Assembly (NCBI GenBank): GCA_002452515.1
Contig: DKEN01000114.1
Location: 4,959 to 15,524, forward strand
DNA length: 10,566 nt
Source: Spartobacteria bacterium UBA6821
Lineage (GTDB): Bacteria; Verrucomicrobiota; Verrucomicrobiia; Chthoniobacterales; UBA6821
Direction of reading: 5' to 3'
How positions within the stretch are numbered: the first letter of the stretch is position 1; each line of letters begins with the position of its first letter. Made by a program: the position numbers and the translations under genes. Positions 1-6,819 of the stretch are shown one piece after another. The notes under the pieces were generated by a model, which did no database searches, was not told where the DNA came from, and was given only the letters and a program-made list of their open reading frames with translations.

Positions 1-1478
1 GGTTCCCCGTTCACCAGCATCTCAAGCTTCACCATGCGATCAGGACGATAACCGGCTGGTTCGTAATCCATGGAGCCATAACCACGGGTGACAGATTTGA
101 TCTTATCATGGAAATCGACCAGAATTTCGTTGAGAGGAAGCACCGACGTGATCATGACGCGTCTGGTATCGATGGATTCCGTGCTCTCCACGATCCCGCG
201 CTTGTCCATCATGATCTGCATGATGTCGCCAATATTTTCGTTGGGAACCATGACGAAACATTTAACCACCGGTTCGCGGATTTCCTCGACGACACTCATG
301 TCGGGAAGATTGGCCGGATTATCCACCAGAAGCAGTTCACCGTTCGTTCTCAGCACCTCATAGACAACACTGGGATAGGTGGCGATGATGTCCATGTCGT
401 ACTCGCGGCGGAGGCGTTCCTGAATGATCTCCATGTGGAGAAGTCCCAGGAAGCCGCATCGGAACCCAAAACCCAGTGCCACGGAACTTTCGGGCATGTA
501 GTTGAAGGCGGCATCGTTAATCTGCAACTTACCCATGGCGGCCTTGAGTTGCTCAAAATCAGCGGTGTTGATCGGATAAATCCCGCTATAGACCATCGGC
601 TGGACTTCCTTGAAGCCGGGGAGGGGCTCTTCTGCTGGTTTTTTTGAATCGGTAAGGGTATCGCCGATCTTGATCTCAGCCGTTGATTTGATGTTGCCGA
701 TGAAATAACCAACATCACCGGAACTCATTGCCTGTGTTGCCGTCATCTTCGGGGTGAAGATGCCGACTTCCTTCACATCATAGGATTGATTTGTCGACAT
801 CAGGCGCACCTGGGAGCCGGCCTTGATATTGCCGGAAAAAATCCGGATGTAACTCACGACACCTCGGTAGGTGTCAAAGAGAGAATCAAACACCAGTGCC
901 CGCAAAACACCGTCACCAGCCGGAGGAGGGGGGATGCGCTCAACAATGGCCTCCAGGATATTTTCAATCCCGATTCCCGCCTTGGCGCTCGCCTCGAGAG
1001 CTTCATCGGCAGGAATGGCCAGCAGGTCCTCCAGTTGTTTTCTCACCGTTGGAAGATCCGCATTCGGCAAATCGATCTTGTTGATGACCGGAATAATGGT
1101 CAGGCCCTGCTTGTGGGCGAGGTGAATATTGGCCATGGTCTGTGCCTCGACTCCCTGGGCTGCGTCAACGATCAGCAGGGCCCCTTCGCAGGCGGCAAGG
1201 CTCCGTGAAACTTCGTAGGCAAAATCCACATGGCCCGGAGTGTCCATGAGATTGAGCGTATAGATCTGCCCGTCCTTTGCCTTGTACTGCATGCTGACAG
1301 GATGGGATTTGATCGTGATGCCGCGTTCGCGTTCAAGATCCATGGAATCCAGGACCTGCTCCTGCTTGTCGCGGTTGGCAATCGTATTGGTCTTCTCCAG
1401 CAGACGATCCGACAGGGTGGTTTTCCCATGGTCGATGTGGGCGATGATACAGAAATTGCGGATATGGGATACGGACAT
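1..1478 (-). CDS. lepA: Elongation factor 4 (LepA), C-terminus cut by window edge
   Basis: Ribosome-bound translational GTPase of the EF-G-like family, which acts on stalled or mis-translocated ribosomes and is often membrane-associated. The reading frame is open from the ATG at 1478 to base 1 (492 complete codons). LepA is usually about 600 residues, so roughly the last 100, including the LepA-specific C-terminal domain, lie outside the window. Visible in order: the N-terminus MSVSHIRNF, the G1 motif AHIDHGKTT (residues 13-21), switch region ERGITIK, G3 DTPGH (79-83), G4 NKID (133-136), G5-like SAK (164-166), domain II, then the LepA signatures GFRCGFLGLLHMEI and the EF-G-like domain V. The start fits because homologs begin with a short lead into IRNF.IIAHIDHGK. 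A weak GAAGAG lies six bases upstream of the ATG. The gene is divergent from the next one. The family assignment is secure. Confidence 0.97.
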   Translation of the reverse strand, partial: MSVSHIRNFCIIAHIDHGKTTLSDRLLEKTNTIANRDKQEQVLDSMDLERERGITIKSHPVSMQYKAKDGQIYTLNLMDTPGHVDFAYEVSRSLAACEGALLIVDAAQGVEAQTMANIHLAHKQGLTIIPVINKIDLPNADLPTVRKQLEDLLAIPADEALEASAKAGIGIENILEAIVERIPPPPAGDGVLRALVFDSLFDTYRGVVSYIRIFSGNIKAGSQVRLMSTNQSYDVKEVGIFTPKMTATQAMSSGDVGYFIGNIKSTAEIKIGDTLTDSKKPAEEPLPGFKEVQPMVYSGIYPINTADFEQLKAAMGKLQINDAAFNYMPESSVALGFGFRCGFLGLLHMEIIQERLRREYDMDIIATYPSVVYEVLRTNGELLLVDNPANLPDMSVVEEIREPVVKCFVMVPNENIGDIMQIMMDKRGIVESTESIDTRRVMITSVLPLNEILVDFHDKIKSVTRGYGSMDYEPAGYRPDRMVKLEMLVNGE

Positions 1479-1490
1479 GGGCAGCTCTTC

Positions 1491-1519
1491 ATTATCTGGC
1501 AGGCAGGTGATAGGGTCAA
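1491..1519 (-). promoter_or_regulatory. Sigma-70-type promoter for lepA
   Basis: Read on the minus strand, TTGACC (bases 1519-1514) is followed by exactly 17 bases and then GATAAT (1496-1491). Each hexamer matches its consensus at five of six positions. Transcription would be expected to start about seven bases beyond the -10 box, near 1484. That leaves only about five or six untranslated bases before the ATG at 1478, so the mRNA would be nearly leaderless. This is a sequence match only; no start site is known. Confidence 0.6.
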
Positions 1520-1523
1520 TCAC
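1507..1523. promoter_or_regulatory. Small dyad over the lepA -35 box
   Basis: GTGAT and ATCAC form a perfect 5-base inverted repeat separated by seven bases, and the pair spans the lepA -35 hexamer. An operator at this place could block RNA polymerase. Five-base arms arise often by chance, and no known operator consensus is recognised, so this is a weak candidate. Confidence 0.2.
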
Positions 1524-1601
1524 GATGGAAAACTGTGACAATAAAATGACGACATCCTTCTTGCCGTGGAGCGCAACGGACACAATGATCTCATCTTAAT
1601 T

Positions 1602-2168
1602 ATGAGTTCCGATGGAGATTCCAAAAAGTCGGGGTTGAACTATGTGCTTCTGATCGGTGTCTTGTTGATTGTCTCTCTGTCACTTTTCACAGTTCCCTTC
1701 ACTACGATCGGTCTAGCAATCAAGAAAAGCGGCCTTCTTGGACAGCATGCTGCTAACGATGCTGCAGCTCTTGAAAAAAACTCCCCCGGCGATCATTCAC
1801 ACGATATCGATTTTGCAGGGTTACGCGCCTCGGTTGAAAAAGTGGCTGCTACCATGATCAAGGATCCAAACCTCAAGACGATCACCGAGTTTGTCAAAAT
1901 CGAGTCTCCGGCAGAAAAAATTCAAAAAACTAAAATTACTGTCGGGGAAATGTTGGAAAATGGGCATCACCAGTTTGTTGAGGCTGTCGATCCCGATCAA
2001 ATACGGATCATTGTGATCTTAAAAAGCAAGGAGTGGCCGGCACTTGCCGCTCAACTCATGGATGCTGCTGATATGGAAGGGTTCGTTTACAAAGGTCCAA
2101 GCAATACCTCGACTGCAGGGGATGCTGACACGGTCATTGCTGAAATTGAAATTGCCAGGAAGAAGTAG
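1602..2168 (+). CDS. Unrecognised single-pass membrane protein, 188 residues
   Basis: I do not recognise this protein. The N-terminus is short and polar (MSSDGDSKKSG), followed by one hydrophobic segment at about residues 13-34 that reads as an uncleaved membrane anchor. Next come a polar linker (about 40-70), a likely helical middle, and a C-terminal part with alternating hydrophobic strands (RIIVILK, then a helix EWPALAAQLMDAADMEGFVY, then VIAEIEIARKK). This could be a small alpha/beta domain, on the outside if the N-terminus is cytoplasmic. There are no cysteines and no catalytic motif I know. An in-frame ATG at 1566 would add 12 residues. I prefer 1602 because the extension is not hydrophobic-anchor-like and lies where a promoter would be. 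There is no Shine-Dalgarno sequence. A poor promoter match (TTGCCG 1561-1566, 17 bases, AATGAT 1584-1589) precedes it. It is divergent from lepA and 128 bases upstream of trpA. Confidence 0.75.
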   Translation: MSSDGDSKKSGLNYVLLIGVLLIVSLSLFTVPFTTIGLAIKKSGLLGQHAANDAAALEKNSPGDHSHDIDFAGLRASVEKVAATMIKDPNLKTITEFVKIESPAEKIQKTKITVGEMLENGHHQFVEAVDPDQIRIIVILKSKEWPALAAQLMDAADMEGFVYKGPSNTSTAGDADTVIAEIEIARKK

Positions 2169-2226
2169 CCTCTTCAAAGTCACCCTTTAACTATTCATGA
2201 CATATATTATCTGTAGTTATTGAAAC

Positions 2227-2235
2227 TGCGATAAT
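2227..2235 (+). promoter_or_regulatory. Candidate extended -10 promoter for the trpA operon
   Basis: TGCGATAAT at 2227-2235 is an extended -10 element: the TGn extension plus GATAAT, five of six matches to consensus. There is no convincing -35 box 17 bases upstream (TTATCT), which extended -10 promoters can tolerate. Transcription would start near 2242, giving about 55 untranslated bases before the trpA ATG. It is the best promoter match in the 128-base gap and would serve the whole downstream operon. Confidence 0.4.
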
Positions 2236-2243
2236 AGAGAGCA

Positions 2244-2300
2244 ATGGGATTGTCTGAACAGCGCTTTCCCTCTTTGATAAGCGACTTCTTTACCTCATGA
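2244..2300 (+). other. 18-codon upstream ORF overlapping the trpA start
   Basis: ATG at 2244 opens an 18-residue frame (MGLSEQRFPSLISDFFTS) whose TGA at 2298-2300 overlaps the trpA ATG as ATGA. This is the arrangement of translationally coupled genes. It lies almost at the predicted transcription start. It contains no tryptophan codon, so it is not a classical trp leader peptide. A GAGAG lies a few bases upstream of its ATG. It may be chance, since short frames are common. The exact stop/start overlap and the lack of any Shine-Dalgarno sequence for trpA are the reasons to list it. Confidence 0.25.
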
Positions 2301-3103
2301 ATCGGATCGACTCACTCTTTAGCCGCCTCAAAACTGAAGGCCGTTCAGCCATGATTGCCTACATCACCGGAGGTGATCCTACACTGGAGGCCTCGGCAAA
2401 AATCGCAGTCGCCATGGAAAAGGCCGGTGTTGATCTTTTGGAACTGGGTATCCCATTTTCCGATCCTCTTGCTGACGGAGCAACCATTCAAGCCGCCGCA
2501 GGCCGCGCTCTGGAAGCCGGAGCATCCGTGCCGGGAATCCTCGATCTGATCCGCGCCATTCGAAAAACCAGCGAAATTCCCATTGTTCTCTTCGCCTACC
2601 TCAATCCGGTCTACATCTACGGTTTTGAGCGCTTTCAGGATGACGCTGCCGCCGCAGGAGCCGATGGACTCCTTCTACTGGATCTTCCTCCCCAGGAGGC
2701 AGCACGAAACTCAGAACTGGCCTCGAACCATCATTTAAAGAGCATCCGCCTGATCGCTCCAACCACTCCCTCAGAACGTCTTAAGGAGATCACTGATAGT
2801 GCCGAAGGATTCATCTATTATGTCTCCCGTGAGGGAGTTACGGGCGAACAAACCAGTCTTTCCAGTGATATTGCCGAACGGGTGAAAGCCATCAAATCCC
2901 TCACCACTGTCCCGGTGGCGGTGGGCTTTGGCATTTCAAATCCTGAACAGGCAGCCGCAGTGGCAGGACTTGCGGACGGTGTCGTGGTAGGCAGCGCCAT
3001 CGTGCGAAAGATTGGCGAATATGGTGTCCAATCCGATCTGCCGGAACGCATTGCGGATTTTGTCCGTCCGATCGCCGAAGCGGTGCGAACCCGCACTTCC
3101 TGA
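2297..3103 (+). CDS. trpA: Tryptophan synthase alpha subunit
   Basis: This subunit cleaves indole-3-glycerol phosphate to indole and glyceraldehyde 3-phosphate. The indole is passed to the beta subunit (TrpB) in the alpha2beta2 complex in the cytoplasm. At 268 residues it is full family length. The (beta/alpha)8 barrel signatures are all present: AYITGGDP (21-28), then LELGIPFSDPLADG (48-61) with the catalytic Glu49 and Asp60 at the same numbers as the E. coli enzyme. Also present are PIVLFAYLNPVY, the phosphate-binding FIYYVSREGVTG, VAVGFGIS and GVVVGSAIV. The start at 2297 places those residues correctly. No Shine-Dalgarno sequence precedes it (CTTTACCTC before the ATG). No trpB or other trp gene lies beside it, which is less common than a trpBA pair, so its partner must be elsewhere. 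It appears to head an operon running to 8468. Confidence 0.97.
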   Translation: MNRIDSLFSRLKTEGRSAMIAYITGGDPTLEASAKIAVAMEKAGVDLLELGIPFSDPLADGATIQAAAGRALEAGASVPGILDLIRAIRKTSEIPIVLFAYLNPVYIYGFERFQDDAAAAGADGLLLLDLPPQEAARNSELASNHHLKSIRLIAPTTPSERLKEITDSAEGFIYYVSREGVTGEQTSLSSDIAERVKAIKSLTTVPVAVGFGISNPEQAAAVAGLADGVVVGSAIVRKIGEYGVQSDLPERIADFVRPIAEAVRTRTS

Positions 3104-3110
3104 CCTTTTC

Positions 3111-3803
3111 ATGCTTTCGGCACCCGTCGCGACCAACCGAAAACTTGTTCTGTTGATGGTCTTGGTGGCGGGATGTGTCGACGCCGTCGGCTTTAAGAAT
3201 ACGCAGATTTTTCCCGCAAATATGACGGGCAATGCCGTCTTGATTGCCTCTTCTCTCGGAAGCGCTTCCCCTGTGGAGCCTGTAGCACTTACGGCAATGA
3301 CACTGCTGAGTTTCTGCGTGGGATGTGCCCTGGGTGCCTTGTTAATTCGTATTTTGGTTAAAAAAAACATCTCCGGCATTGCCCCTCTCCTCGTTCTGTC
3401 AGGATTACTTCTTTGTGTCTGCGGCATTTCCTTGTTCTATAATTCCGTCCCCCGAATCTTTTCGACAGCTCATTTGTTGATGCTAGCAGTGGCCATGGGC
3501 ATGCAGAGTTCGGCAGCCTTTTCAATGTCCACCCCCGGAGCAGGCATCACCACGGTGATTACAAGCACGCTCACCGCAGCAATTTCAACCATCATGGACA
3601 GCTTTTACCGCATCTTTTCCAAGGAAGAAAAACCGCATACTGGAGCCGACACGTACCTTCCACTGCTTGTCTTTGGCTGCTATCTTACGGGAGCCCTTCT
3701 GGGTGTTTTCCTGCTAGGAATCTCAACCGCCGTGGCGATCTTGCTCGCGGGAGTCATCCTGGCTGGCGTGGGAGTCACAATGTTCTCTTCCGGCAAATCA
3801 TGA
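3111..3803 (+). CDS. DUF1275/YoaK-like membrane protein
   Basis: An integral membrane protein of 230 residues, the usual size for the DUF1275 (YoaK) family, whose substrate and role are not established. Visible segments: hydrophobic spans at about residues 10-27, 57-83, 90-110, 118-135, 183-204 and 206-225. The family signatures are AGCVDAVGF (20-28) followed by FPANMTGN (34-41), then a MGMQSSA motif (129-135) and TTVITSTLT (147-155), typical of the family's GxQN and TTxxTGxLT blocks. The ATG at 3111 is chosen over one at 3012. The earlier start would overlap trpA by 92 bases and add a non-homologous polar stretch, whereas 3111 sits seven bases after the trpA stop and gives the family length. 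It has no Shine-Dalgarno sequence. Sitting between trpA and dapF suggests co-transcription, but the context does not reveal a substrate. Confidence 0.85.
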   Translation: MLSAPVATNRKLVLLMVLVAGCVDAVGFKNTQIFPANMTGNAVLIASSLGSASPVEPVALTAMTLLSFCVGCALGALLIRILVKKNISGIAPLLVLSGLLLCVCGISLFYNSVPRIFSTAHLLMLAVAMGMQSSAAFSMSTPGAGITTVITSTLTAAISTIMDSFYRIFSKEEKPHTGADTYLPLLVFGCYLTGALLGVFLLGISTAVAILLAGVILAGVGVTMFSSGKS

Positions 3804-3859
3804 TTTTTGATTTTTCTTTGTGGCGTGACTAAGCTCATGCAAGGAGTGATAGTGAGGAG

Positions 3860-4663
3860 ATGATTTTAGAGTTCACCAAGATGAACGGTGCGGGAAACGA
3901 CTTTGTAATGGTCGATAATCGTGACGGCGGCAGCAGTCTGACACAGGCTCAGATTGCAGGGATCTGCGACAGGCATCGCGGCGTGGGCGCTGATGGCCTG
4001 ATCGCCATCGAAGGGACTGCTGAAATGCCGCGCATGCGGTACTACAACGCTGATGGCGGAGAAGCTGAAATGTGTGGCAATGGAGCCCGTTGTTTTGCCA
4101 GGTATGCGGCTGGCTTTGCCGGAAATACGCAAGGCACGCTCTCTTTTTTGACCATGGCGGGACCGATTGGCGCAGAACTCCTCGGTGATCGAGTCAGGAT
4201 CAGCATGAGTACTCCGCATAGCCTCCAGTTGGCGCATTCTCTTCATATACTTGGCAAGGATCATGAGGTGCATTCGATCAATACAGGTGTGCCTCACGCT
4301 GTTCTCTTTGTTCAAGATTTGGAGTCCACTCCCGTCATCGAAGCAGGACGAGCACTCCGGCATCATCAACGCTTTGCCCCGGCAGGAACGAATGCAAACT
4401 TTGTCCAGGTTCTTGCTCCCGGTTCACTTGCCATTCGCACCTATGAGAGAGGGGTCGAGGATGAAACCCTTGCCTGCGGAACCGGCGTCACGGCGGCAGC
4501 TCTTATTCACCATCTTCTGACGAACGCCCCCTCTCCCATCCAAGTCCAAGTGCGTGGCGGAGAAACACTGGAAGTTGGATTCAAGGTTCAAACCGGTCAT
4601 TTCTTTGATGTGACCTTGAGCGGTCCTGCTGATTTTGTCTTTGAGGGCAGCATTGACCTTTAA
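3860..4663 (+). CDS. dapF: Diaminopimelate epimerase
   Basis: Interconverts LL- and meso-diaminopimelate, giving the precursor for lysine and for peptidoglycan cross-links. It is a cofactor-independent two-cysteine enzyme. At 267 residues it is normal length. Both catalytic cysteines are seen: Cys72 in MCGNGARC and Cys206 in LACGTG. Other signatures are TKMNGAGNDFVMVDNR at the N-terminus, GVGADG, YYNADGGEAE and NTGVPHAV. The start puts MILEFTKMNGAGNDF in line with homologs. GAGGAG at 3854-3859 touches the ATG with no spacer, while AAGGAG at 3841-3846 is 13 bases away, so neither is at the ideal distance. The 56-base gap before it is the largest in the operon. It holds a tandem GATTTTT repeat (3802-3815) and a poor internal promoter match (TTGATT 3807-3812, TAAGCT 3830-3835). 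dapA follows after nine bases. Confidence 0.97.
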   Translation: MILEFTKMNGAGNDFVMVDNRDGGSSLTQAQIAGICDRHRGVGADGLIAIEGTAEMPRMRYYNADGGEAEMCGNGARCFARYAAGFAGNTQGTLSFLTMAGPIGAELLGDRVRISMSTPHSLQLAHSLHILGKDHEVHSINTGVPHAVLFVQDLESTPVIEAGRALRHHQRFAPAGTNANFVQVLAPGSLAIRTYERGVEDETLACGTGVTAAALIHHLLTNAPSPIQVQVRGGETLEVGFKVQTGHFFDVTLSGPADFVFEGSIDL

Positions 4664-4672
4664 TTCCTTTTT

Positions 4673-5560
4673 ATGACCTCCATCTCTCTTGCCGGAGCAC
4701 ACACGGCTCTGATCACCCCGTTTCGTGGTGGAAAAATCGACGAAAAGGCTTTCACCACCCTGATAGAATCCCAGATAGAGGCTGGCATTACCGGGATCAT
4801 CCCGGTCGGAACAACCGGGGAGTCCCCCACTCTCTGTCACGAAGAACATCGCCGAGTCATTGAACTGGCCGTCTCCACCGCTGCGGGGCGCATTCTTGTC
4901 ATTGCCGGGACAGGCTCCAATGCCACCTCAGAGGCAGTTGAATTGACCCAGGAAGCTGAAAAGCTGGGGGCTGACGCAGCCCTGCTCGTGGCTCCCTATT
5001 ACAACAAGCCCTCACCTGAAGGCATTTATCGCCATTTCAGAACTGTGGCGAAATCAGTCTCGATTCCCATTGTTCTCTATAGCATCCCAGGCCGTTGCGG
5101 CATTGAAATCCCCGTTGCCACCGTTGCCAGGCTGGCAACCGATTGCCCCAATATAGTCGCCATTAAAGAGTCAGGCGGAAGCGTGGAGCGAGTGAATCAA
5201 CTTAAGGCAGCCCTTTCTTCGCAATTCCAGATCCTCTCAGGAGATGACTCTCTAACATTGCCATTTATCTCGGCTGGAGCTATTGGCGTCATCAGCGTGG
5301 CCTCCAATATTATTCCCGCGGAAGTGCAAGCGCTTGTCCAAAGCGCCCTCAAGGGTGATTTGGTGACGGCAACATCGATTCATCAGCGTTATTACGCGCT
5401 CTTCCGAGATCTTTTCATTGAGCCAAACCCCGTGCCGATTAAGACAGCCCTTGCCCTTAAGGGAGTTTGCCTTGAAGATGTCAGACTTCCTCTTTGTGAA
5501 ATGTCTGATTCCAATAAGAATCTTCTTCTTAAGACACTTCAGGAGTCCAATATTCTGTAG
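4673..5560 (+). CDS. dapA: 4-Hydroxy-tetrahydrodipicolinate synthase
   Basis: Condenses pyruvate with aspartate semialdehyde through a lysine Schiff base, the first committed step of the lysine/diaminopimelate branch. At 295 residues it has the standard (beta/alpha)8 length. Visible active-site residues are Thr47-Thr48 in GTTGES, Tyr110 in PYYNKP, Tyr136 and Arg141 in LYSIPGRCG, and the Schiff-base Lys165 in VAIKES. This matches the E. coli set T44/T45/Y107/Y133/R138/K161 with a small offset. The usual NVPSRTG loop reads SIPGRCG, keeping the tyrosine and arginine but with Cys in the Thr place. I recall this variant from some non-proteobacterial DapA proteins. The gene starts nine bases after dapF without a Shine-Dalgarno sequence, and dapB follows after 15 bases. 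Related aldolases (NanA, HPA aldolase) are less likely given the dap neighbours. Confidence 0.96.
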   Translation: MTSISLAGAHTALITPFRGGKIDEKAFTTLIESQIEAGITGIIPVGTTGESPTLCHEEHRRVIELAVSTAAGRILVIAGTGSNATSEAVELTQEAEKLGADAALLVAPYYNKPSPEGIYRHFRTVAKSVSIPIVLYSIPGRCGIEIPVATVARLATDCPNIVAIKESGGSVERVNQLKAALSSQFQILSGDDSLTLPFISAGAIGVISVASNIIPAEVQALVQSALKGDLVTATSIHQRYYALFRDLFIEPNPVPIKTALALKGVCLEDVRLPLCEMSDSNKNLLLKTLQESNIL

Positions 5561-5575
5561 ACACAATCCATTGAT

Positions 5576-6313
5576 ATGAATAAACTTAAAGTTGTTATTT
5601 ACGGATCAAAAGGAAGAATGGGCAAGGCTCTTCTTGAAGCCATTGCTACTTCTGACGATCTAGAATTAGCTGGAACCATCGATGAGGACGAGCCTCTTGA
5701 CAGCATTGCTTCTGCAGATGCAGTCATCGACTTTTCTCATGCTGAAGCCACGGAACGCGCCCTTGATCAATGCGTTAAATTAGGCAAGATTATTGTTATT
5801 GGAACAACTGGACATAACAATAAATTACGCTCCCGTATTTTCGAGGCAGCAAAGTCGATTCCTGTCATCTTTTCCCCAAACTACAGTGTGGGGGTCAATA
5901 CACTCTTCTGGCTCACTAACAAAGCCGCCGAAATTCTTGGGCCCGATTATGATGCCGAGGTCATCGAAGTACATCATCGATTGAAGAAAGATGCCCCAAG
6001 CGGCACGGCACGCAAACTTGCTGAAATTTTGGCAGAGGTTCGAAATCTTGATTACGATAATGACGTACTGCACGGACGACATGGAATGCCAGGAGCGCGT
6101 ACCCGAGATGAAATTGGGGTTCATGCCGTCCGAGGAGGAGATGTTGTCGGTGATCACACCGTCCTCCTTGCCGCCCCCGGAGACCGTATCGAGCTAATAC
6201 ATCGAGCTTCCAGCAGAGAAACCTTTGCGCGTGGAGCCTTGCGCGCCGCCCTCTGGGCCCGCGACCAAGCGCCCGGCCTGTATGACATGCAGGATGTTCT
6301 GGGATTGCGCTAA
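5576..6313 (+). CDS. dapB: 4-Hydroxy-tetrahydrodipicolinate reductase
   Basis: NAD(P)H-dependent reduction of the DapA product to tetrahydrodipicolinate. The N-terminal Rossmann motif GSKGRMG is at residues 10-16, followed by AVIDFSHAEAT (49-59) and GTTG (77-80). The catalytic block VIEVHHRLKKDAPSGTA (129-145) includes His133 and Lys137, equivalent to His159 and Lys163 of E. coli. The C-terminal block has GVHAVRGGDVVGDHTV. At 245 residues it is shorter than the 273-residue E. coli protein, mainly in the N-terminal nucleotide domain, but all catalytic elements are kept. Its opening codons look richer in A/T than those of trpA or dapA. It lies 15 bases after dapA and 11 before folK, with no Shine-Dalgarno sequence. 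The genes that take tetrahydrodipicolinate to LL-diaminopimelate (dapD/C/E or dapL) are not in the window. Confidence 0.96.
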   Translation: MNKLKVVIYGSKGRMGKALLEAIATSDDLELAGTIDEDEPLDSIASADAVIDFSHAEATERALDQCVKLGKIIVIGTTGHNNKLRSRIFEAAKSIPVIFSPNYSVGVNTLFWLTNKAAEILGPDYDAEVIEVHHRLKKDAPSGTARKLAEILAEVRNLDYDNDVLHGRHGMPGARTRDEIGVHAVRGGDVVGDHTVLLAAPGDRIELIHRASSRETFARGALRAALWARDQAPGLYDMQDVLGLR

Positions 6314-6324
6314 AAAATCCCCCT

Positions 6325-6792
6325 ATGCGCGCCGGAATTGCCCTTGGCTCCAACCTGGGCAACAGACATGCCTTCTTGAGCAAGGCGCTTGTCGATCTTA
6401 AGAACATTCATGAGGATGGGGAATTTCTAACCTCCACTTTTGTAGAGACCCCTCCCCAAGACTGCCCCCCAGGCAGCCCTGATTTTCTCAATGCCGTCGT
6501 GGAGCTAAAAACATCACTAACACCCCTCGAATTACTGGATAAATTACGGTCTCTGGAGTTGGGTTCAGGTCGAGAGTCAGATCATGGATTTCACACTCCA
6601 AGAACACTTGATCTAGACCTCCTTTATTGTGACGGCCTTCTACTCGATCACCCTGATCTTCAACTCCCTCATCCGCGGATCAGGGAGAGATATTTTGTCC
6701 TGAAGCCGCTCGCAGAAATTCGCCCAGATTTGATTCTTCCGGGCTGGCCTAAAAGCTGCAAATATTATTTATCACAAATTCATAAGATATAG
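6325..6792 (+). CDS. folK: HPPK, folate pathway pyrophosphokinase
   Basis: 2-Amino-4-hydroxy-6-hydroxymethyldihydropteridine pyrophosphokinase moves pyrophosphate from ATP to the pterin alcohol, just before dihydropteroate synthase in folate synthesis. At 155 residues it is standard single-domain length, not fused to FolB or FolP. The family motifs are clear: GIALGSNLGNR (4-14) at the start, VETPPQ (40-45), SPDFLNAVVEL (51-61), then PRTLDLDLL (92-100) with the two magnesium-binding aspartates Asp96 and Asp98, and PHPR further on. The ATG at 6325 places GSNLG at the usual distance. It begins 11 bases after dapB, and panB follows after 27 bases, so it reads as part of the operon. There is no Shine-Dalgarno sequence (AATCCCCCT before the ATG). 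Confidence 0.95.
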   Translation: MRAGIALGSNLGNRHAFLSKALVDLKNIHEDGEFLTSTFVETPPQDCPPGSPDFLNAVVELKTSLTPLELLDKLRSLELGSGRESDHGFHTPRTLDLDLLYCDGLLLDHPDLQLPHPRIRERYFVLKPLAEIRPDLILPGWPKSCKYYLSQIHKI

Positions 6793-6819
6793 GTTTATCT
6801 TTCATGTATAAAACTACTT

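Noticed and set aside
108..647. Plus-strand ORF of 179 codons at the left end
   Set aside because: It is antisense to lepA, whose frame is continuous and strongly conserved on the minus strand; there is no family resemblance.
1566..1601. Upstream start for the 188-residue membrane protein at 1566
   Set aside because: It adds 12 residues without a ribosome binding site and would lie in the likely promoter region; 1602 is simpler, though not proven.
2169..2296. A trp attenuator or Trp-rich leader before trpA
   Set aside because: There are no Trp codons in the short upstream frame, and no strong terminator/antiterminator stems are seen.
3012..3110. Upstream start for the YoaK-like gene at 3012
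   Set aside because: It would overlap trpA by 92 bases and add a non-homologous polar extension; the ATG at 3111 gives the family length.
3795..3820. Palindrome AAATCATGATTT followed by a T-rich run, as a terminator
   Set aside because: The possible stem is about four A/T pairs, too weak for an intrinsic terminator, and dapF follows on the same strand.
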